This document shows, piece after piece, positions 49,001-60,384 of a DNA stretch of 64,000 bases. The stretch lies in the NCBI GenBank assembly GCA_018697195.1, contig CM031859.1, positions 54,357,630-54,421,629 of the forward strand. The letters run 5' to 3'. This DNA is from Certhia americana (Eukaryota; Chordata; Aves; Passeriformes; Certhiidae). Both the position numbers and the translations under genes were made by a program. The notes beneath the pieces are model-generated. The model saw nothing but the letters and a program-made list of their open reading frames with translations, did no database searches and was not told the origin of the DNA. Each line of letters starts with the position of its first letter. Position 1 is the first letter of the stretch.

Positions 49001-52000
49001 AATATTTAAGCTTTTTGTCTGATTACTTTGATGCTCCATGAGCTGTTAAATTTAGTTTATTTTCAGTGGGTAGGTGTTTAGTACAGCAGTTTGCATTGTT
49101 TCTGTGTCTCATCCTTTAACCGTACTGTAACCATTCTGCTACAGTGTCTGTGATATAACTGTGAGGTATCTAGTTCAGCAGTTACTCCACCACAGAAGGA
49201 TAATGTAAATGATCTGAGTCCATTAAGTACTCTTTAGATGCCTATTAGAAAGGCATCAGTCTCGAGGTTCTAATTTTGACTCATCAAAATATTCTAAGTA
49301 GTAGCCTTGGGTTTTTTTTCTTTTGTTTTGCAACCCATGCATCTGGCTTGCTGTAAACTAAATTTCTAATGTCTTTTTTTTCCATCTCTTTTGAAAAGGT
49401 AATTTTCACAGATTTTAAAGTTGTGAATGTTTTAGCAGTGTGCAACATGCCCTTTGAGATCAGATTGCCAGAATTTACGAAGAATAACAGACCTCATGCG
49501 AGGTATGTAGGATTTTAAAGAATTTTAGTCCTGATATACTTCTTAAGCTTCTATTTTTCAGCTCTCTCTTTTTTACTTTCCATTTTGTTTTCTAGTTATG
49601 AACCAGAACTTCATCCTGCCGTGTGTTACAGAATAAAATCTCTCAGAGCTACCTTACAGATCTTTTCCACAGGCAGTATCACAGTTACAGGTATTTTAAT
49701 GTCAAAAAATAAATATTTAACTTGTTGGGAATATTTAACTTTAGAGCCAGTAGGTTTGGGAAAGCAAGATGTTTAAAACCATCAAAAGATAATGTTGAAA
49801 GGATTTAGTTTCCCCATGCTAGTTTGTTTTTGAGTGAAAGTGCCAGAAGAGTTGTAGAGAAAGTGCTATTATTGCTGGGTTCAAAAAATTAGTCAGACTG
49901 AAGATGTACACAGTCTGTTTCTTTAATGAAACCAAAAGTAAGATAGCACTTAAAAATGCAGGTAGTTGTTGTTTATTTAAATGAATTTTCTTCCTTTTTT
50001 CTTCTGTTTGTGGAGATGTTAACTACAATGCATTTAGCATTAACATCCCTGTCATAAATACAAATTTCCAAACTGCAGATTTATGGAAACTCATATGATA
50101 GTATAGCATTTTATCATAAATGAAGCTGGCCAATATTTGCAGTTCTTCAGACTTGTGCTCCCTTCTGTTGAAGCTCAGCTAAGAGAACCACCACTGAATC
50201 ACAGGCATCAATAATTTTTCCTATGTAATGTCCCAGAGACACGATTTTCCTGGGTCTTGGAGAGGCCGTGCCATTTTTTTCCTTTCTCTTCATCATTTTA
50301 ATTTTTCATTCTCTTTTTCTGTTTGCTTGTGACACATCCACCACCAGTGTCCAGGTACAAGAAGTCAGGTTTTTCAGAGAATACATGTTTAAATGCTACA
50401 GAACCAAAAAAATAATTGTGTATCACTTTAGCAGGAATTATGTTGTTAGAGCTCAGCTACTGGTTCAGAAGCTGGGTAAGGGTTTTTTTCTTTTTTTCCC
50501 CTATTAATTCCTTAACAAATGCCTATGTTTATGCAGAACATTTCCCGCAAGATATTGGAAGCAGTGTTTTCTAAAGAAGACAAACTTCCATCAGATTCAG
50601 TAATCTAAAAATGAAGGACTAAAAAGTATTTCAGGATTGCAGTATATGTTTGGAACTGTGCAACTGGTCTAGCCAAAACTAGAAATTATATTTAAAATAA
50701 ATAAGAAGCCTTAGTATCACTGTAGTAATAAAAAGCTCTCAGCATGTCTTGTCAGCCTCCTAATGAGATTCAGCTTCTCTGTAAGATTCTTATTACTTCA
50801 TTGCTTACAAAATCACTTTCATATTTTCAGAATTTTCTTTTCAAATATGAAGGTAAATATGGTAAACATAGAAGTTTTTCATCCTTCTAGTTCAGTTGTT
50901 GCTGTGAGTTTGAAAAATTAACTCAGACTTCTCTTGGTTTTGTATGCTTCTGCTTTGCTTCTCTTCTAGAGGAAAAAAAATGTCCAGAGTCTTATACTTC
51001 ATACTGTAAAAGTGGTTTAAATTACTTTTCAGCCTTAGTGCACTCCTTCTCAAGTGTGCTCAGATGAAATTTCTTTTAAAGATTCTTGTTTCTGTAGTAC
51101 TAGTACTTGTAATACCTCTGACTCAGAGAATTTTATTTCAGATACATAATTAAAAATGTTACAAAAAACCCAGAAAGGTGTATTCTTTTTATGGGAGAAG
51201 TATGAAAAGGTTTTGTTACTTTCGTCAAAGATCATGAAAATCAGTAATGTAATAGAAGTATTGTTTCTTTGACTCTAAAATGAGAAATGAGGGGGTTGTT
51301 TAGGGGGACTGTGTTGTTTTGTTTTGTTTTTTCCTTCTCTTCTTTGCCCTAGAATGATCATCCAGTTTTTACATCTCTTCAGCCTTAGAGAGACTAGCGT
51401 TTTTTTGCTGGAACTAGCAATTCATATTCATATTCTCACTTCTTGAAGGCTTCTCCTTTCTTGAGAACTTTCTTTTCTAATAGCAGCCAAATTTAAGGAA
51501 GGTGCAGTATCTACCTAGAAGACAGGTATCTTTCACGAGGCTTGTTTTAGCTGAGTGCTTCACTCGACCAGTTTGAAAATATAGGAAGAATCTTATTCTT
51601 GTCCAGTTGCTTTCTGACTGGGCATGTAAAACAATAATTACTTAGGTAATTTATGCTTAAGTTATTTTTTTTTGGGAGTCATTTTGAGCAGTTCTCTATA
51701 CGTGGAAGAAATTTTTGAAGTCTAAAGGGGGGTTACAAAAACCCTGAGTTCCTACTCATCAAAACATGTGAGGAATTGCTGTTCTCCTTTATCTGCATCA
51801 CCAAGCTTCTATCCAGAATTAATATCTTTAAGCGTGCTACTGCTTACTTATTTGCAATCATAATTTTTCATTGCGTAAAGTGGTCTGGTACCACCAGAAA
51901 GCATTGCTGTGTCATTTTTCCTTTTCTTTGCCTGGATACTCATAGATGATGTTAGATAACCTTCATACTCTTCATCCGGAGACAATAAAACCATTCCCTG

Positions 52001-52652
52001 GCTTGCAGGTTTTTGCAGAGATCAGTGATGAAGCTATTTGCAAAACCCAGGATAGAAAGTAATAGTCTGTAGTTTTCAAACCTAAAATAACCTTGCTTGA
52101 AATGTACTTCAGTTAATTCCAGCATTATTTAACAGTAGCTTTTGTTGGTAGGTTTTTAAAGTAAGAGCTAAAAGTGACTAGGCTTGAAGAAATACAAATT
52201 CCTAGAAGATTGACATAAGTAAAAGAACTTTTTTACTTTTGCCATTTAGCCTCTTCTCTGGGCTGTTTAAGCCAGTAAATTGAAAATGAGCCAAGTTGTT
52301 ATGAAATTAAATGACAGTATTATTTAACTGTAATCTATCCATTGACAAATGTAGAACATCTTGCAGATTTACTCACAAGCAAAGACTTCCACGTGAAAAG
52401 TGATCAGAGAAAAATTTGATAAGATAGGAGAAATGGGGGAGAACTTACTATTGTCTATGGTATGAATTTGTGATTGCGAATAATATTAAGGTTTTTTTAA
52501 GGTACTGTTGTTCTAATTTCTAATTCCCTGATTTTTCTCTTCCTACTGCCTTTTTTTTTTTTTTTAAAAACTGTGTCTCAGGGCCAAATGTAAAGGCTGT
52601 TGCCAGTGCTGTGGAACAGATTTATCCATTCGTGTTTGAAAGCAGGAAATAA
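45868..52652 (+). CDS. TBPL1: TBPL1 (TBP-like protein 1; TLF/TRF2), six coding exons, 183 residues
   Basis: Exons 45868-46002, 46634-46716, 47613-47676, 49399-49502, 49596-49690 and 52582-52652 join with GT-AG introns and consistent phases. The product is nearly identical to mammalian TBPL1. It is the saddle-shaped core of TBP, two direct repeats (about 8-90 and 95-180), without the long TBP N-terminus. TLF binds TFIIA and TFIIB but, unlike TBP, does not recognise TATA boxes because the intercalating phenylalanines differ. It drives TATA-less genes and is needed for spermiogenesis in mouse. The start MDADSDVALDILITN is the conserved one. The protein stops at FVFESRK, where the mammalian protein has three more residues (EIL). 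The bases after the TAA still read Ile-Leu-stop, so the shortening comes from a stop at the Glu codon. Confidence 0.97.
46560..46579. repeat. T20 homopolymer in TBPL1 intron 2
   Basis: Twenty T residues, 54 bases before exon 3. It may strengthen the pyrimidine environment of the acceptor. Confidence 0.8.
46634..46716 (+). CDS. TBPL1: TBPL1 exon 3 (residues 46-72 and part of 73)
   Basis: Encodes KVLMKLRKPRITATIWSSGK onward to CTGAT, ending AG before a GTGAGT donor. The serine codon is split with exon 4. The block matches the first TBP-type repeat. Confidence 0.95.
47613..47676 (+). CDS. TBPL1: TBPL1 exon 4 (residues 73-94)
   Basis: Preceded by TTTCTCCTTTATAG. It encodes SEEEAKFGARRLARSLQKLG then FQ and ends in phase 0 at a GTAATT donor. 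This is the first-repeat C-terminal helix. Confidence 0.95.
49399..49502 (+). CDS. TBPL1: TBPL1 exon 5 (residues 95-128 and part of 129)
   Basis: Begins VIFTDFKVVNVLAVCNM and ends NNRPHA plus AG before a GTATGT donor. It encodes the inter-repeat linker and the first strands of repeat two. Confidence 0.95.
49596..49690 (+). CDS. TBPL1: TBPL1 exon 6 (residues 129-160 and part of 161)
   Basis: Begins YEPELHPAVCYRIKS after the split serine and ends SITVT plus G. The donor is GTATTT, weaker than the others, but the protein continuity is unambiguous. Reading on into the intron gives a spurious extension to 49776. Confidence 0.95.
49691..52581 (+). other. TBPL1: TBPL1 intron 6
   Basis: The 2.9 kb intron holds AT-rich single-copy sequence and a T15 run just before the acceptor (52551-52565). 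No gene or transposon is recognised in it. Confidence 0.7.
52582..52652 (+). CDS. TBPL1: TBPL1 exon 7 (residues 161-183, stop)
   Basis: Follows a CTGTGTCTCAG acceptor. It encodes PNVKAVASAVEQIYP then FVFESRK and the TAA stop at 52650-52652. Mammals have Thr where this bird has the second Ser-Ala Ser (AVATAVEQ), and three extra C-terminal residues. Confidence 0.94.
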
Positions 52653-53110
52653 ATTTTGTAATTCACCACTTGATGGTTAGGTTCCCTAACCAAGCACCTT
52701 CAGAGACTGCTGCACATTGGACTAAAAGCAAAAAGGAAAACTGGACCAACCATAGCAGAGGAATACAGACTCTTTTACTTACTCATGGCCACAGTATAGA
52801 CTCCAGTTCTTTTGGAATTTTACTCTTAACAGTGCTGTATTGTAAAAATGGAAGTTTACAAGATATGAAATTGCTGCTTTTAAAAAGACATTCTATTTAT
52901 TTTTGCAGTAATTTCTGTGTATTCATAAGCAAAGCTGTCACGATGTGCACTACCTTTAAGACTTTCTTTTTTTTTTTAGCTTGAGCTTGTGTTTTATTTG
53001 TGAATAGTCTTTTACATTTTTGTATGCTGAATATTGGGCACCAAAGAAGCTGTAAAAGTTATCTTTTTCACCTGATGAATGTGCACAAATAAAAGTTTGG
53101 AAAATATTTC
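52653..53110 (+). other. TBPL1: TBPL1 3' UTR (inferred)
   Basis: AT-rich stretch from the stop codon to just past the AATAAA at 53088. A plus-strand frame at 52670-52984 lies inside it and is not supported as a gene. Confidence 0.7.
53088..53093 (+). terminator. TBPL1: Polyadenylation signal AATAAA of TBPL1
   Basis: Canonical hexamer 436 bases after the stop, followed at about 25 bases by TTTCTCTTCATACCTGTTCTG, a U/GU-rich downstream element. Confidence 0.75.
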
Positions 53111-53428
53111 TCTTCATACCTGTTCTGTTATATTCCTTCCCTTTTTATATTACAATTAAAATTGTATAGTTGCAAATTAATTTGAAACAATGTAAGAATA
53201 GTCCTTTGCTGATACCTTCTGTTTCTGTTTGTAGTATGTGTAAAATGTTGTGCGTGGGTTAGATTGAAATCTATAGTAGTTAACGTATGTTTATCTGAGG
53301 ATGAAGTTCGGTTTGTTCCCAGTTCTCTTAACTACATGCCAGACTTCAAGTATTTTCTTGTTGTTACATGAAGAGAAGACGTTTCTAAATATAAAGGTCT
53401 ACAGCAAGTATTTTCCTGTAGATGAATT

Positions 53429-53884
53429 GTAGAATATGCTGAGTTGGAAGCGAGCCATCAGGATCACCGAGTCCAACTCATGGCTCTGCACAGGACACCC
53501 CAAGAGTCACAGCCTGTGCCTGAGACCACTGTCCAAACGGTTCCTGAACTCTGTCAGGCTTGGTGCCCTGGGGAACATGGGAACGTGTTCCAGTGCCCAA
53601 ACACCCTCTGAGTGAAAAACGTTTTCCTGATACGTGAATTAAACCTCCTCTGATTCAGCTTCACGCTGTTTCCTCATGTCCTCTCACTGGTCACAAGAGT
53701 GAAGAGATCGGTACCTGCCCTTCAGCTTCCCCTCGTGAGGATGTTGAAGACAACAACTGGGGAGACAAACAGTCTCCTCCAAGCTGAACAAACCAAGTGA
53801 CCTCAGCCCCTCCTCATAAGGCTTACCCTCCAGAGCCTTCACCATCCTTGTGGCCCTCTCTTGGACACTTTCTGATAGCTTAAT
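53429..53884 (-). mobile_element. CR1 LINE 3' fragment
   Basis: Read on the plus strand, it is the reverse complement of a CR1 3' region. Landmarks are 'atgctgagttggaagcgagc', 'ggatcaccgagtccaactca', 'tctgcacaggacacccc', 'ttcctgatacgtgaattaaa', and 'tcttggacactttctg' at the upstream end. It is 5'-truncated and non-coding, and lies just past the TBPL1 polyadenylation site. Confidence 0.92.
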
Positions 53885-54654
53885 TATGTTATCAACTTAT
53901 GAAGCTACTGTAGAAAAAACAACTGCCTTGTCCACCTACTCAATGCAAAAGAAAAAAAATTAAATGGGAACTTCAGGAAAATTGTTGTGCTTCAACTGGA
54001 GAAGATGCTGTGGTCACTCTTAATTCATCCCCAGCCTATTGCTGAATGATTAACACAGACCTTTTCTACGTTCTTCTTACTGTATACTGTTTGGATAACA
54101 GGAGCTGCCAACAAGCAATGACGCTTGATTCTGGCATGTATTACTATTGGTATTAATCTTGGACTTGGAAGCCAGTAGATGTTTCTCTCAATAAGTGCAC
54201 ATTTGAAGCAGAAGAGAGGTGAATGCTTAAAAGTAACTGCAAATGCTACTTTTAAAAAGATACAATAAATATGTATAAATGTATGTATGTCTTCTTTCCC
54301 TATCTCACTGAAGAGAAATGTGACACTGCTCTTGCATTCTGCAGGTAATGTTAAGTCCTAGGGGGTGCTAAAAATGGTAAACTGAGCTGTTACTGTACCA
54401 GAAATCACAGCTTTCAAAGAAAGGTGGAAGAACATCTGGAGGAAGCAAAATGCCTGGCATAACACATTTCATCTGCCTGAGGGGGTGGTGTAGAACTTGG
54501 GGCTGTCCATAGTGACTTTGTTCAGAAAGTATGTGAAGGAAGGAGTAGTATGAGAAATGCTTCACCAAATCCCTTAGAACAAAAAGAAAGAAACAGAACT
54601 TTGCCGTAAGTCGCAAGTGGTGTGTTCATAAAAGCCTTTTGGAACTCTAGGTGT
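53885..54654. other. Interval between two CR1 copies, no gene recognised
   Basis: AT-rich single-copy DNA. The 82-codon minus frame at 54368-54616 has no recognisable family. SLC2A12 3' UTR sequence could reach here, since the mammalian SLC2A12 and TBPL1 3' ends overlap, but I see no proof. Confidence 0.5.
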
Positions 54655-55432
54655 CAGAGAATGGTTTGGGTTGGAAAGGACCTTCAAGATCATCTAGTTC
54701 CAACCTCCCTGCCATGGGTAGGGACACCTTTTGCTAGACCATGTTGCTCAGAGCCCCATCCAGCCTGGCCTTGAACACATCCAAGGCTGGAGCATCCACA
54801 ACTCTGGGCAACCCATTCCAGTGCCTCACCATCTTTACTTTAAAGAATTCCTTCCTGGTACTTAATCTAAACTTACCCTCTTTAGTTTAAAGCTACTCCT
54901 TGTCCTGTCACATGCCCTTGTAAAAAGTCCCTCTATGTTTCTTATAGGTTACCTTCAGGTAATGGCAAGTCACAATTAGGTCTTCTCTTTTCCAGATGAA
55001 AAATTCCAATTCTCTCAGCCTTTCCTTGTAGGACAGGTGTTCCATCCTTCTAATTATCTTGATGGCCTCCTCTGGACTCACTCCAGCAGGTCCATGTACT
55101 TCCTGTGCTGGGGACCCCAGAGCTGGATGCAGCACTGCAGCTGTGGTCTCACACGGGCAAAGCAGAGGTGCAAAATCCCCTCCCTCCCCCTGCTGGCTGT
55201 GCTGCTTTGGATGCAGCCCAGGATACAATTGGCTCTCTGGGATCCAAGTGCATTTTGCTGGGTCATGTCCAGTCTCTCAGCCACCAGCATCCCAAGTCCT
55301 CAGCAGGGCTGCTTTCAGTCTGTTCATTCCCAGCATGTGTTGATACTGGGGGTTGCCTGGACCCAGGTGCAGCACTCTGCACTTGACCTTGTTAAACCAC
55401 ATGAGATTTGCATAGGCCCACTCCTTGAGCTT
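54655..55432 (-). mobile_element. CR1 LINE 3' fragment, longest copy in the window
   Basis: Starts with the CR1 terminus ('ttgggttggaaaggaccttc', 'aagatcatctagttccaacc') and continues through 'ttgaacacatccaaggctgg', 'gcaacccattccagtgcctc', 'agagctggatgcagcactgc' and 'agcagaggtgcaaaat' to about 55432. At nearly 780 bp, with well-kept motifs, it looks younger than the copies at 58.8 and 60.4 kb. Frames on both strands here are artefacts of the repeat. Confidence 0.95.
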
Positions 55433-58400
55433 ATAAGACTTATAACAATGAAATTATGAAGTTGAGTTCAACAGTCAGGGAATTCAATGTAGCATGCTAT
55501 ATGTAGCAAAGCTTGCTGCACCTAAATTTTCCTGTTTGTATCAAATAATGTGGACCTTGGCACTCCTGATGTAAAATAAGGATTTTGTGTGTAGTCAAAG
55601 AGCAATGAACAAACCATTATTAGAGAACACTAGTTATTATTATTACAATTTAGAAAAAGAAAAAGGAGAAGGCATTTGAACAATGAATAAAATTGTATTG
55701 GGTTTTGAGGGACAAAGTGTAGTTCCAAACTGATGAATGAGGATTTGGCCATTACAACTACAATAGCTGTTGTAGATTAGGCTTGCCTCTTCGAATCCAT
55801 TTACATAGATCTTGAGTGCTACCAGTGAATATCTGGAGCTTTTATGAAGCATATGTGTCTCCTAAATTTATCTGTGGAAAAAGAGGAACATTTTGCTTTG
55901 TTAGCGCTGTCACGTAGTGTGAAATCTGTCTCTTAGAACAAAAATGAAAGCTAATAATGAGCTGCAATGTGTTAAAATGGGCTCTCGCTCTTTTGAAGCG
56001 CTGCCTAGGTCCATGCTAGCAGTTTGAAGCCTTTGTAACAATCCATAACAGAGCCAAAAAGCACACTACCAAACTTGCAGGGTAGTATTGAAGAGAATAA
56101 TAGCAAATAAAAGATCCTTTGAAATGTGTGCCCATGTGTCCTTCTAGCTCTAAGGGAGCCTCAGACTGAAAACTACATTTTAAAGCCTCTGATGATGAAG
56201 GGCATCTGGTGGTGTTTGCTTATTCTCAGGGATATCACTCCTTTTCCTACTGCTCGTAATGGGTAGGTCCCCACCTCAGTTTGGAATAGGCCTTGCTGCT
56301 GATGCTTTCTGCTGTGTGCACACACAGCCCCCCTTTCCCATAGTCACTGGTTAGCATTTGTTCCTTTTCTGTGTTGTGCTGCCTCCACCCAGGCCCTTGC
56401 TACCAATTCATACATCCTCAACAGGAGATCCAGGCCAGACAGTGAGTCCCAGTGTGATGGCTCTCACCTCCAGGGTGAGCAGCAATGCTTTGGATAAACT
56501 TACCTGTTAATCAGTTGTCTCTTCTGCAGATGACCATGTTTCCTACAGCACTGTCCATCTGTCCCTGCTTTCTCCATGTGGATCCCATGCAAAACTCCCC
56601 ACAGTGCTCAGCTGTAGCACTCGCAGTGCCATAAAAAGTTCATTTCACGTTCTTTAGAGAGAAGGGTTGGTTCTATTTATACACCCTACTAAGGGCAGTA
56701 GATTGATAACTCTGACTCATTCCTGGCTTGTGGGTTGTCACAGCTACTGGAACTTTTCCTGCAGTTTCTAGCACCATTTTATCATTCTCTTCCTTGCAGT
56801 TAGTGTTACCAGAGAAATTTGTGCTTACGTTTTCAGAATTGTATCCTGCTTTTTTCACAGATTAGCAAAGTTCTATATTCCAACCCCATTTTTCCCAGCT
56901 TAGTGTTGCCTGCATATTTAATAAGCATATTCTGTTCTGTAATCCAGTCTGTTAATGAAGATATTGAATAATTTGAGATCTGGGACAAATTTTTGTGGAG
57001 TGCTTCAGAGATCCAGGGACATGATTTGTAAAATATATCCCTTTTTTCCCTTGTATTTTCATAGCTGATGAGATGGTGAGTGCCAGCTCTGTGTCATCAG
57101 ATGTGCAGGCTTTGTTATAAAAGACTGTACAATTATGGTTGCATTTATAGGCTATATAAGGCTAAGTCTGTAGGACTACAATTGAGACTGTAGCTATAAT
57201 GATTTTAAAAATCCTTGACTACAGCTTCGTCACTTTTTGGAGTTATCTGAAGGTCTGTCACTGTCTCATCAGTAAAATCAGTATTGAAACTATCTCTTCT
57301 TCAGGAATATGGCATTTTTATTTGTTTCTGCACTAAATAGCTGTGCATAGGAAAAGTTTAGAAAAGCTTCCAATGATCCCAAAACCTGTCAACTGGGGAG
57401 ACAATTTCTATGGTATGTTCTAAGTTAAATTTGTTTTTGTAAGAATATTCAGAAAATGTATTGCAGCAGAGGTTTGTTTGGGAAGCTGCAATGCTGAGAA
57501 AGATTTTGCAGAAGCACATTTTACTAAACACAATGTAATAGAAATTAAAAGCCAGTACAGGCTTGGATTATATGTGCAAATATCTGCTATCTAGAGGCAG
57601 CTATCAGAAAACAGTACCAGCCAGAGCTAATGGAGACACAAAAGGAAATGCAAATAGTCCACTACCTGGTAAAGTCCAGGATCAGGAAATGGATTAATTT
57701 CCTGCAATATATTCTTAAAATACAGTAATGCTAAATATTATTTGATTTAATCCCAGGCACTTGTTAGTATAAGAATAATGTTGACAGCATATTTGGAAGA
57801 CTACACAGAGTCACCTTAATATTTCTCATTCTGAAGCTAACTTAGTAGAATGTATGGTATTGATAACCATCTTCCAGCATAAACATGAGGCAGGTGAAGA
57901 GATTTTCATATTATCAGTGCTATAAAATTAAGGCTCTCATCCTGAGGTAGATAAATTTTGAGTGACTTCAGGCAAATAATGGCCTTGGCTTTCAATAGTT
58001 TGTTTTCAGTTTGTTTTTGAACATGAGCTCACTGTCTTGACTAGACTTGTTTATATAAATTTGTGATGTCAGTATCTAGAAGTGCGACCGTGTGAGAATC
58101 TGATCAGAACTGATCTACTTTGCTCAGAAGTAAATATTTATCTATGTCAGTAAGTCACTTTTCCTTCAGTGCAGAACACAGTCAGGTGGTTTTAATGCTA
58201 TGAGACAGCAAATAAAGTGGGATCACATGCTTAGTTCAAACTAGTAATCTGCACTCCAGCTGACTCTGTCAGTCTTGCTGCCTCAATGAAATGCTAGAAG
58301 AAATGCCACTCAGACAGTCAACGTGCTTTTAAAGCATGCTTTTTTTTTTTTTTTTCTTTAAACAAAGAACCATTATTTCTCTGCTAATAAATATTTATCT

Positions 58401-58786
58401 ACTGATCACTCTAACAACATCTATTAACCCACTAAGATAAAAAAAGACCAATGTTCTTTCATGGGAGCCATATGGATAACCCTTTGTAGAGGCTTGTCGA
58501 GTACTTCAGGATACACTTACTAAGCAATAACCAAGAATTGGGCATAATTTATGATCTGCAATGCTTATGGTTCCTGAACTCTCTGTGTGCTGCCACATAC
58601 CACACAATTCTCACTTTCTGAGTCCAAAAGTCAAAGTCTAGTGTGCCTTGTGTTGAGAAATAAAATTATTTTGGCATCAACTCTGGTACAGTCACTTTCC
58701 AACTTTCCTGGAAATGAGAGGTCAAAGAAATCCTCTCTCCTCTTCTGTAAGGCCATCATCAGCTTAGATTAATTGATTATGCAAAT
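55433..58786. other. Interval inside or 3' of SLC2A12, no exon recognised
   Basis: By synteny the last SLC2A12 exon should lie on the minus strand between about 53 and 61 kb, yet no segment here gives a GLUT12-like tail joined at the right phase. A T-run sits at 58340-58355. Frames at 56673-56858 and 55643-55852 were examined and not accepted. Confidence 0.5.
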
Positions 58787-59112
58787 CATAGAATCAATAA
58801 GGTTGGAAATGAGCTCAAATAACATTGAGTCCAGTTTTTGACTAAACACCACCACGCCAACTAAACCATAGCGCTAAGTGCCACGTGCAGTCATTTCTTG
58901 AACACTTCCAGAGATGATGACTCCACCACCTCCCTGAGCAGCCCATTCCAGTGCTGAACTGCCCTTTCAGTGAAAAAATTCTTCCAGATACCCAGCTTGA
59001 ACCTCCTCTGGTGCAACTTGAGACCATTTCCTCTCATCTTGTCACTGATTGCCTGGGGGAAGAGACCTACCCCCAGCTGGCTACAATGTCTTTTCAGATA
59101 GTTCTAGAGTGT
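58787..59112 (-). mobile_element. CR1 LINE 3' fragment, diverged
   Basis: Reverse complement of a CR1 tail: 'catagaatcaataaggttgg' at the terminus, then 'cttccagagatgatgactcc', 'gagcagcccattccagtgc', 'cagcttgaacctcctctg' and 'tagttctagagtgtg'. It has many substitutions, so it is an older insertion. Confidence 0.88.
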
Positions 59113-59404
59113 GATGCATTTAATGTTCAGAATTAAACAATTTGACAATATTTTCTGAGGAGTATTTCCTAGGTCACTGAAACCTGGCCCTACTGAGAAA
59201 ATGTATGTAAAATTCCTCTTGTAAGTTGACTGTGATCTGCATTATAAATAATTAAGTTCAGTTGAACAAGATCCTTTTTCAAATCTAGTTAAGCTGAATC
59301 TTAAATTGATTTATAAAAAGTTTATATCCAGTAGTTCTGCACAAATGGAATGCACCTTTTCATTCCATAGTTGTCCCTTTTTTGTTCTATAGCATTGTTT
59401 TCCC

Positions 59405-59610
59405 TAACTTACTGACAGAGAGCTGTTAAACCTTTTCAGCCCCATTTTTTCTAACCTAAACAGACCTGTCTTTGGTAGGCTCCTCCTCTGAGACTCTTTC
59501 TTCTCCCTGGCACCTTGATTCTTCTTTGCCTTTCTTCCAGACTGAACTCTCATTGAATATGATTGGAGAACTGTGTGCAGTATTCCAATTTTCATTCACC
59601 TCCTGCATGC
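59405..59610 (-). mobile_element. Probable old CR1 remnant
   Basis: Weakly follows the next part of a CR1 consensus: a 'ccttttcagcccc' block, 'ctaacctaaacagacctg', 'ggcaccttgattcttctttg' and 'gaactgtgtgcagtattcc'. It may be the 5'-ward continuation of the copy ending at 59112 after an insertion or decay. Recognition is tentative. Confidence 0.4.
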
Positions 59611-59998
59611 AAGATGCAAGTAACCTTAGGGATCTGAGGGATGCTGGTTTGAAACAGACAGAGCCTAGATTTCCAGTTAGGTATAAACTATAACAACCTT
59701 TAATGCTGGCTGTAAACTGCCACTGAAAGAAATTCTACCAAGAAATAAAAGAGACAATATCTTGTGTACAAATAATGATACCACGTGTCCTGCAAGAGTG
59801 TGAGCATCACAGAGCATTTTCCTTTTTTTAATCAGTCTTTTGGTGAAGGCTGCTTTGCTTGCCCCGCGTCTAGTAGAGCTGCTCTTTCTCTCTCTTGGCA
59901 AGTTCCACCGGCACCAGTTTCTCTCTGCGCTGGCTCCCCCCACACAAGGGCGTCCTCACGTATTTCCTGCAGAAGCACAAAAGCCCGCACAGGTTGGC

Positions 59999-60008
59999 NN
60001 NNNNNNNN
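59999..60008. other. Assembly gap (10 N)
   Basis: Ten undetermined bases. A round number suggests a placeholder rather than a measured length. Confidence 0.98.
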
Positions 60009-60010
60009 CT

Positions 60011-60080
60011 TCGGGATGCCTCGGGCTGCTCCAGGATGCCCCGAGATGCCCCGGGGTGCTCCGGGATACCCTGGGCTGCT
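60011..60080 (+). repeat. 10-bp GC-rich minisatellite, about seven copies
   Basis: Seven consecutive decamers of the form CCGGGATGCC or CCGGGCTGCT, each with 0-3 changes from the consensus, begin two bases after the N gap. An eighth degenerate unit follows. The array probably extends into the gap. Confidence 0.85.
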
Positions 60081-60384
60081 GCGGCAGCTGCCGGCGCTTC
60101 CCCGGCTGCCCGCGCGGGGGCGGCCCCGCCGCACGCTCCGCCCGCAGCGCCCGCGGCTCCGGCTGCGGCTCCGGCAGGGATGGATGCCTTTCTCTAGGAG
60201 GTGGGGAAGGGACAGCCCGAGGGGCAGAGGCTGCACAGCGGTTAGTCCGCGAACTAATTATTCCATAAACAAGCTCCTTCAAGCCTGGCTGAGTTGCAAA
60301 TATTCTCCTGTAATCTAAAAAATACAAATACAGGATGATACTAAGACGTTACTTTTACTGCCAAAATAAAGTATCTAGACTCGT

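Larger units (their letters stand above)
59925..60240. promoter_or_regulatory. Small CpG-rich patch containing an assembly gap
   Basis: An isolated GC/CpG-rich block stands in AT-rich DNA between CR1 copies. It holds GC-box-like sequence (GGGGGCGGCCCC near 60116) and a 10-bp tandem repeat next to the N gap. Frames across it are low-complexity Gly/Pro/Arg/Ala strings. Its function is unknown. Confidence 0.55.

Noticed and set aside
55643..55852. Minus-strand frame with KIYVNGF considered as the GLUT12 tail
   Set aside because: The similarity to the mammalian NYVKNN start is three residues, the phase is wrong in that frame, and the upstream sequence lacks a good pyrimidine tract.
56673..56858. 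Minus-strand 61-codon frame considered as the last SLC2A12 exon
   Set aside because: It begins at GTG with an in-frame stop just upstream. No acceptor gives the one-base phase needed to join the visible exon, and its residues do not resemble the GLUT12 tail.
59785..60318. 177-codon frame through the N gap
   Set aside because: It depends on the placeholder gap length and consists of minisatellite and CpG-rich low-complexity residues.
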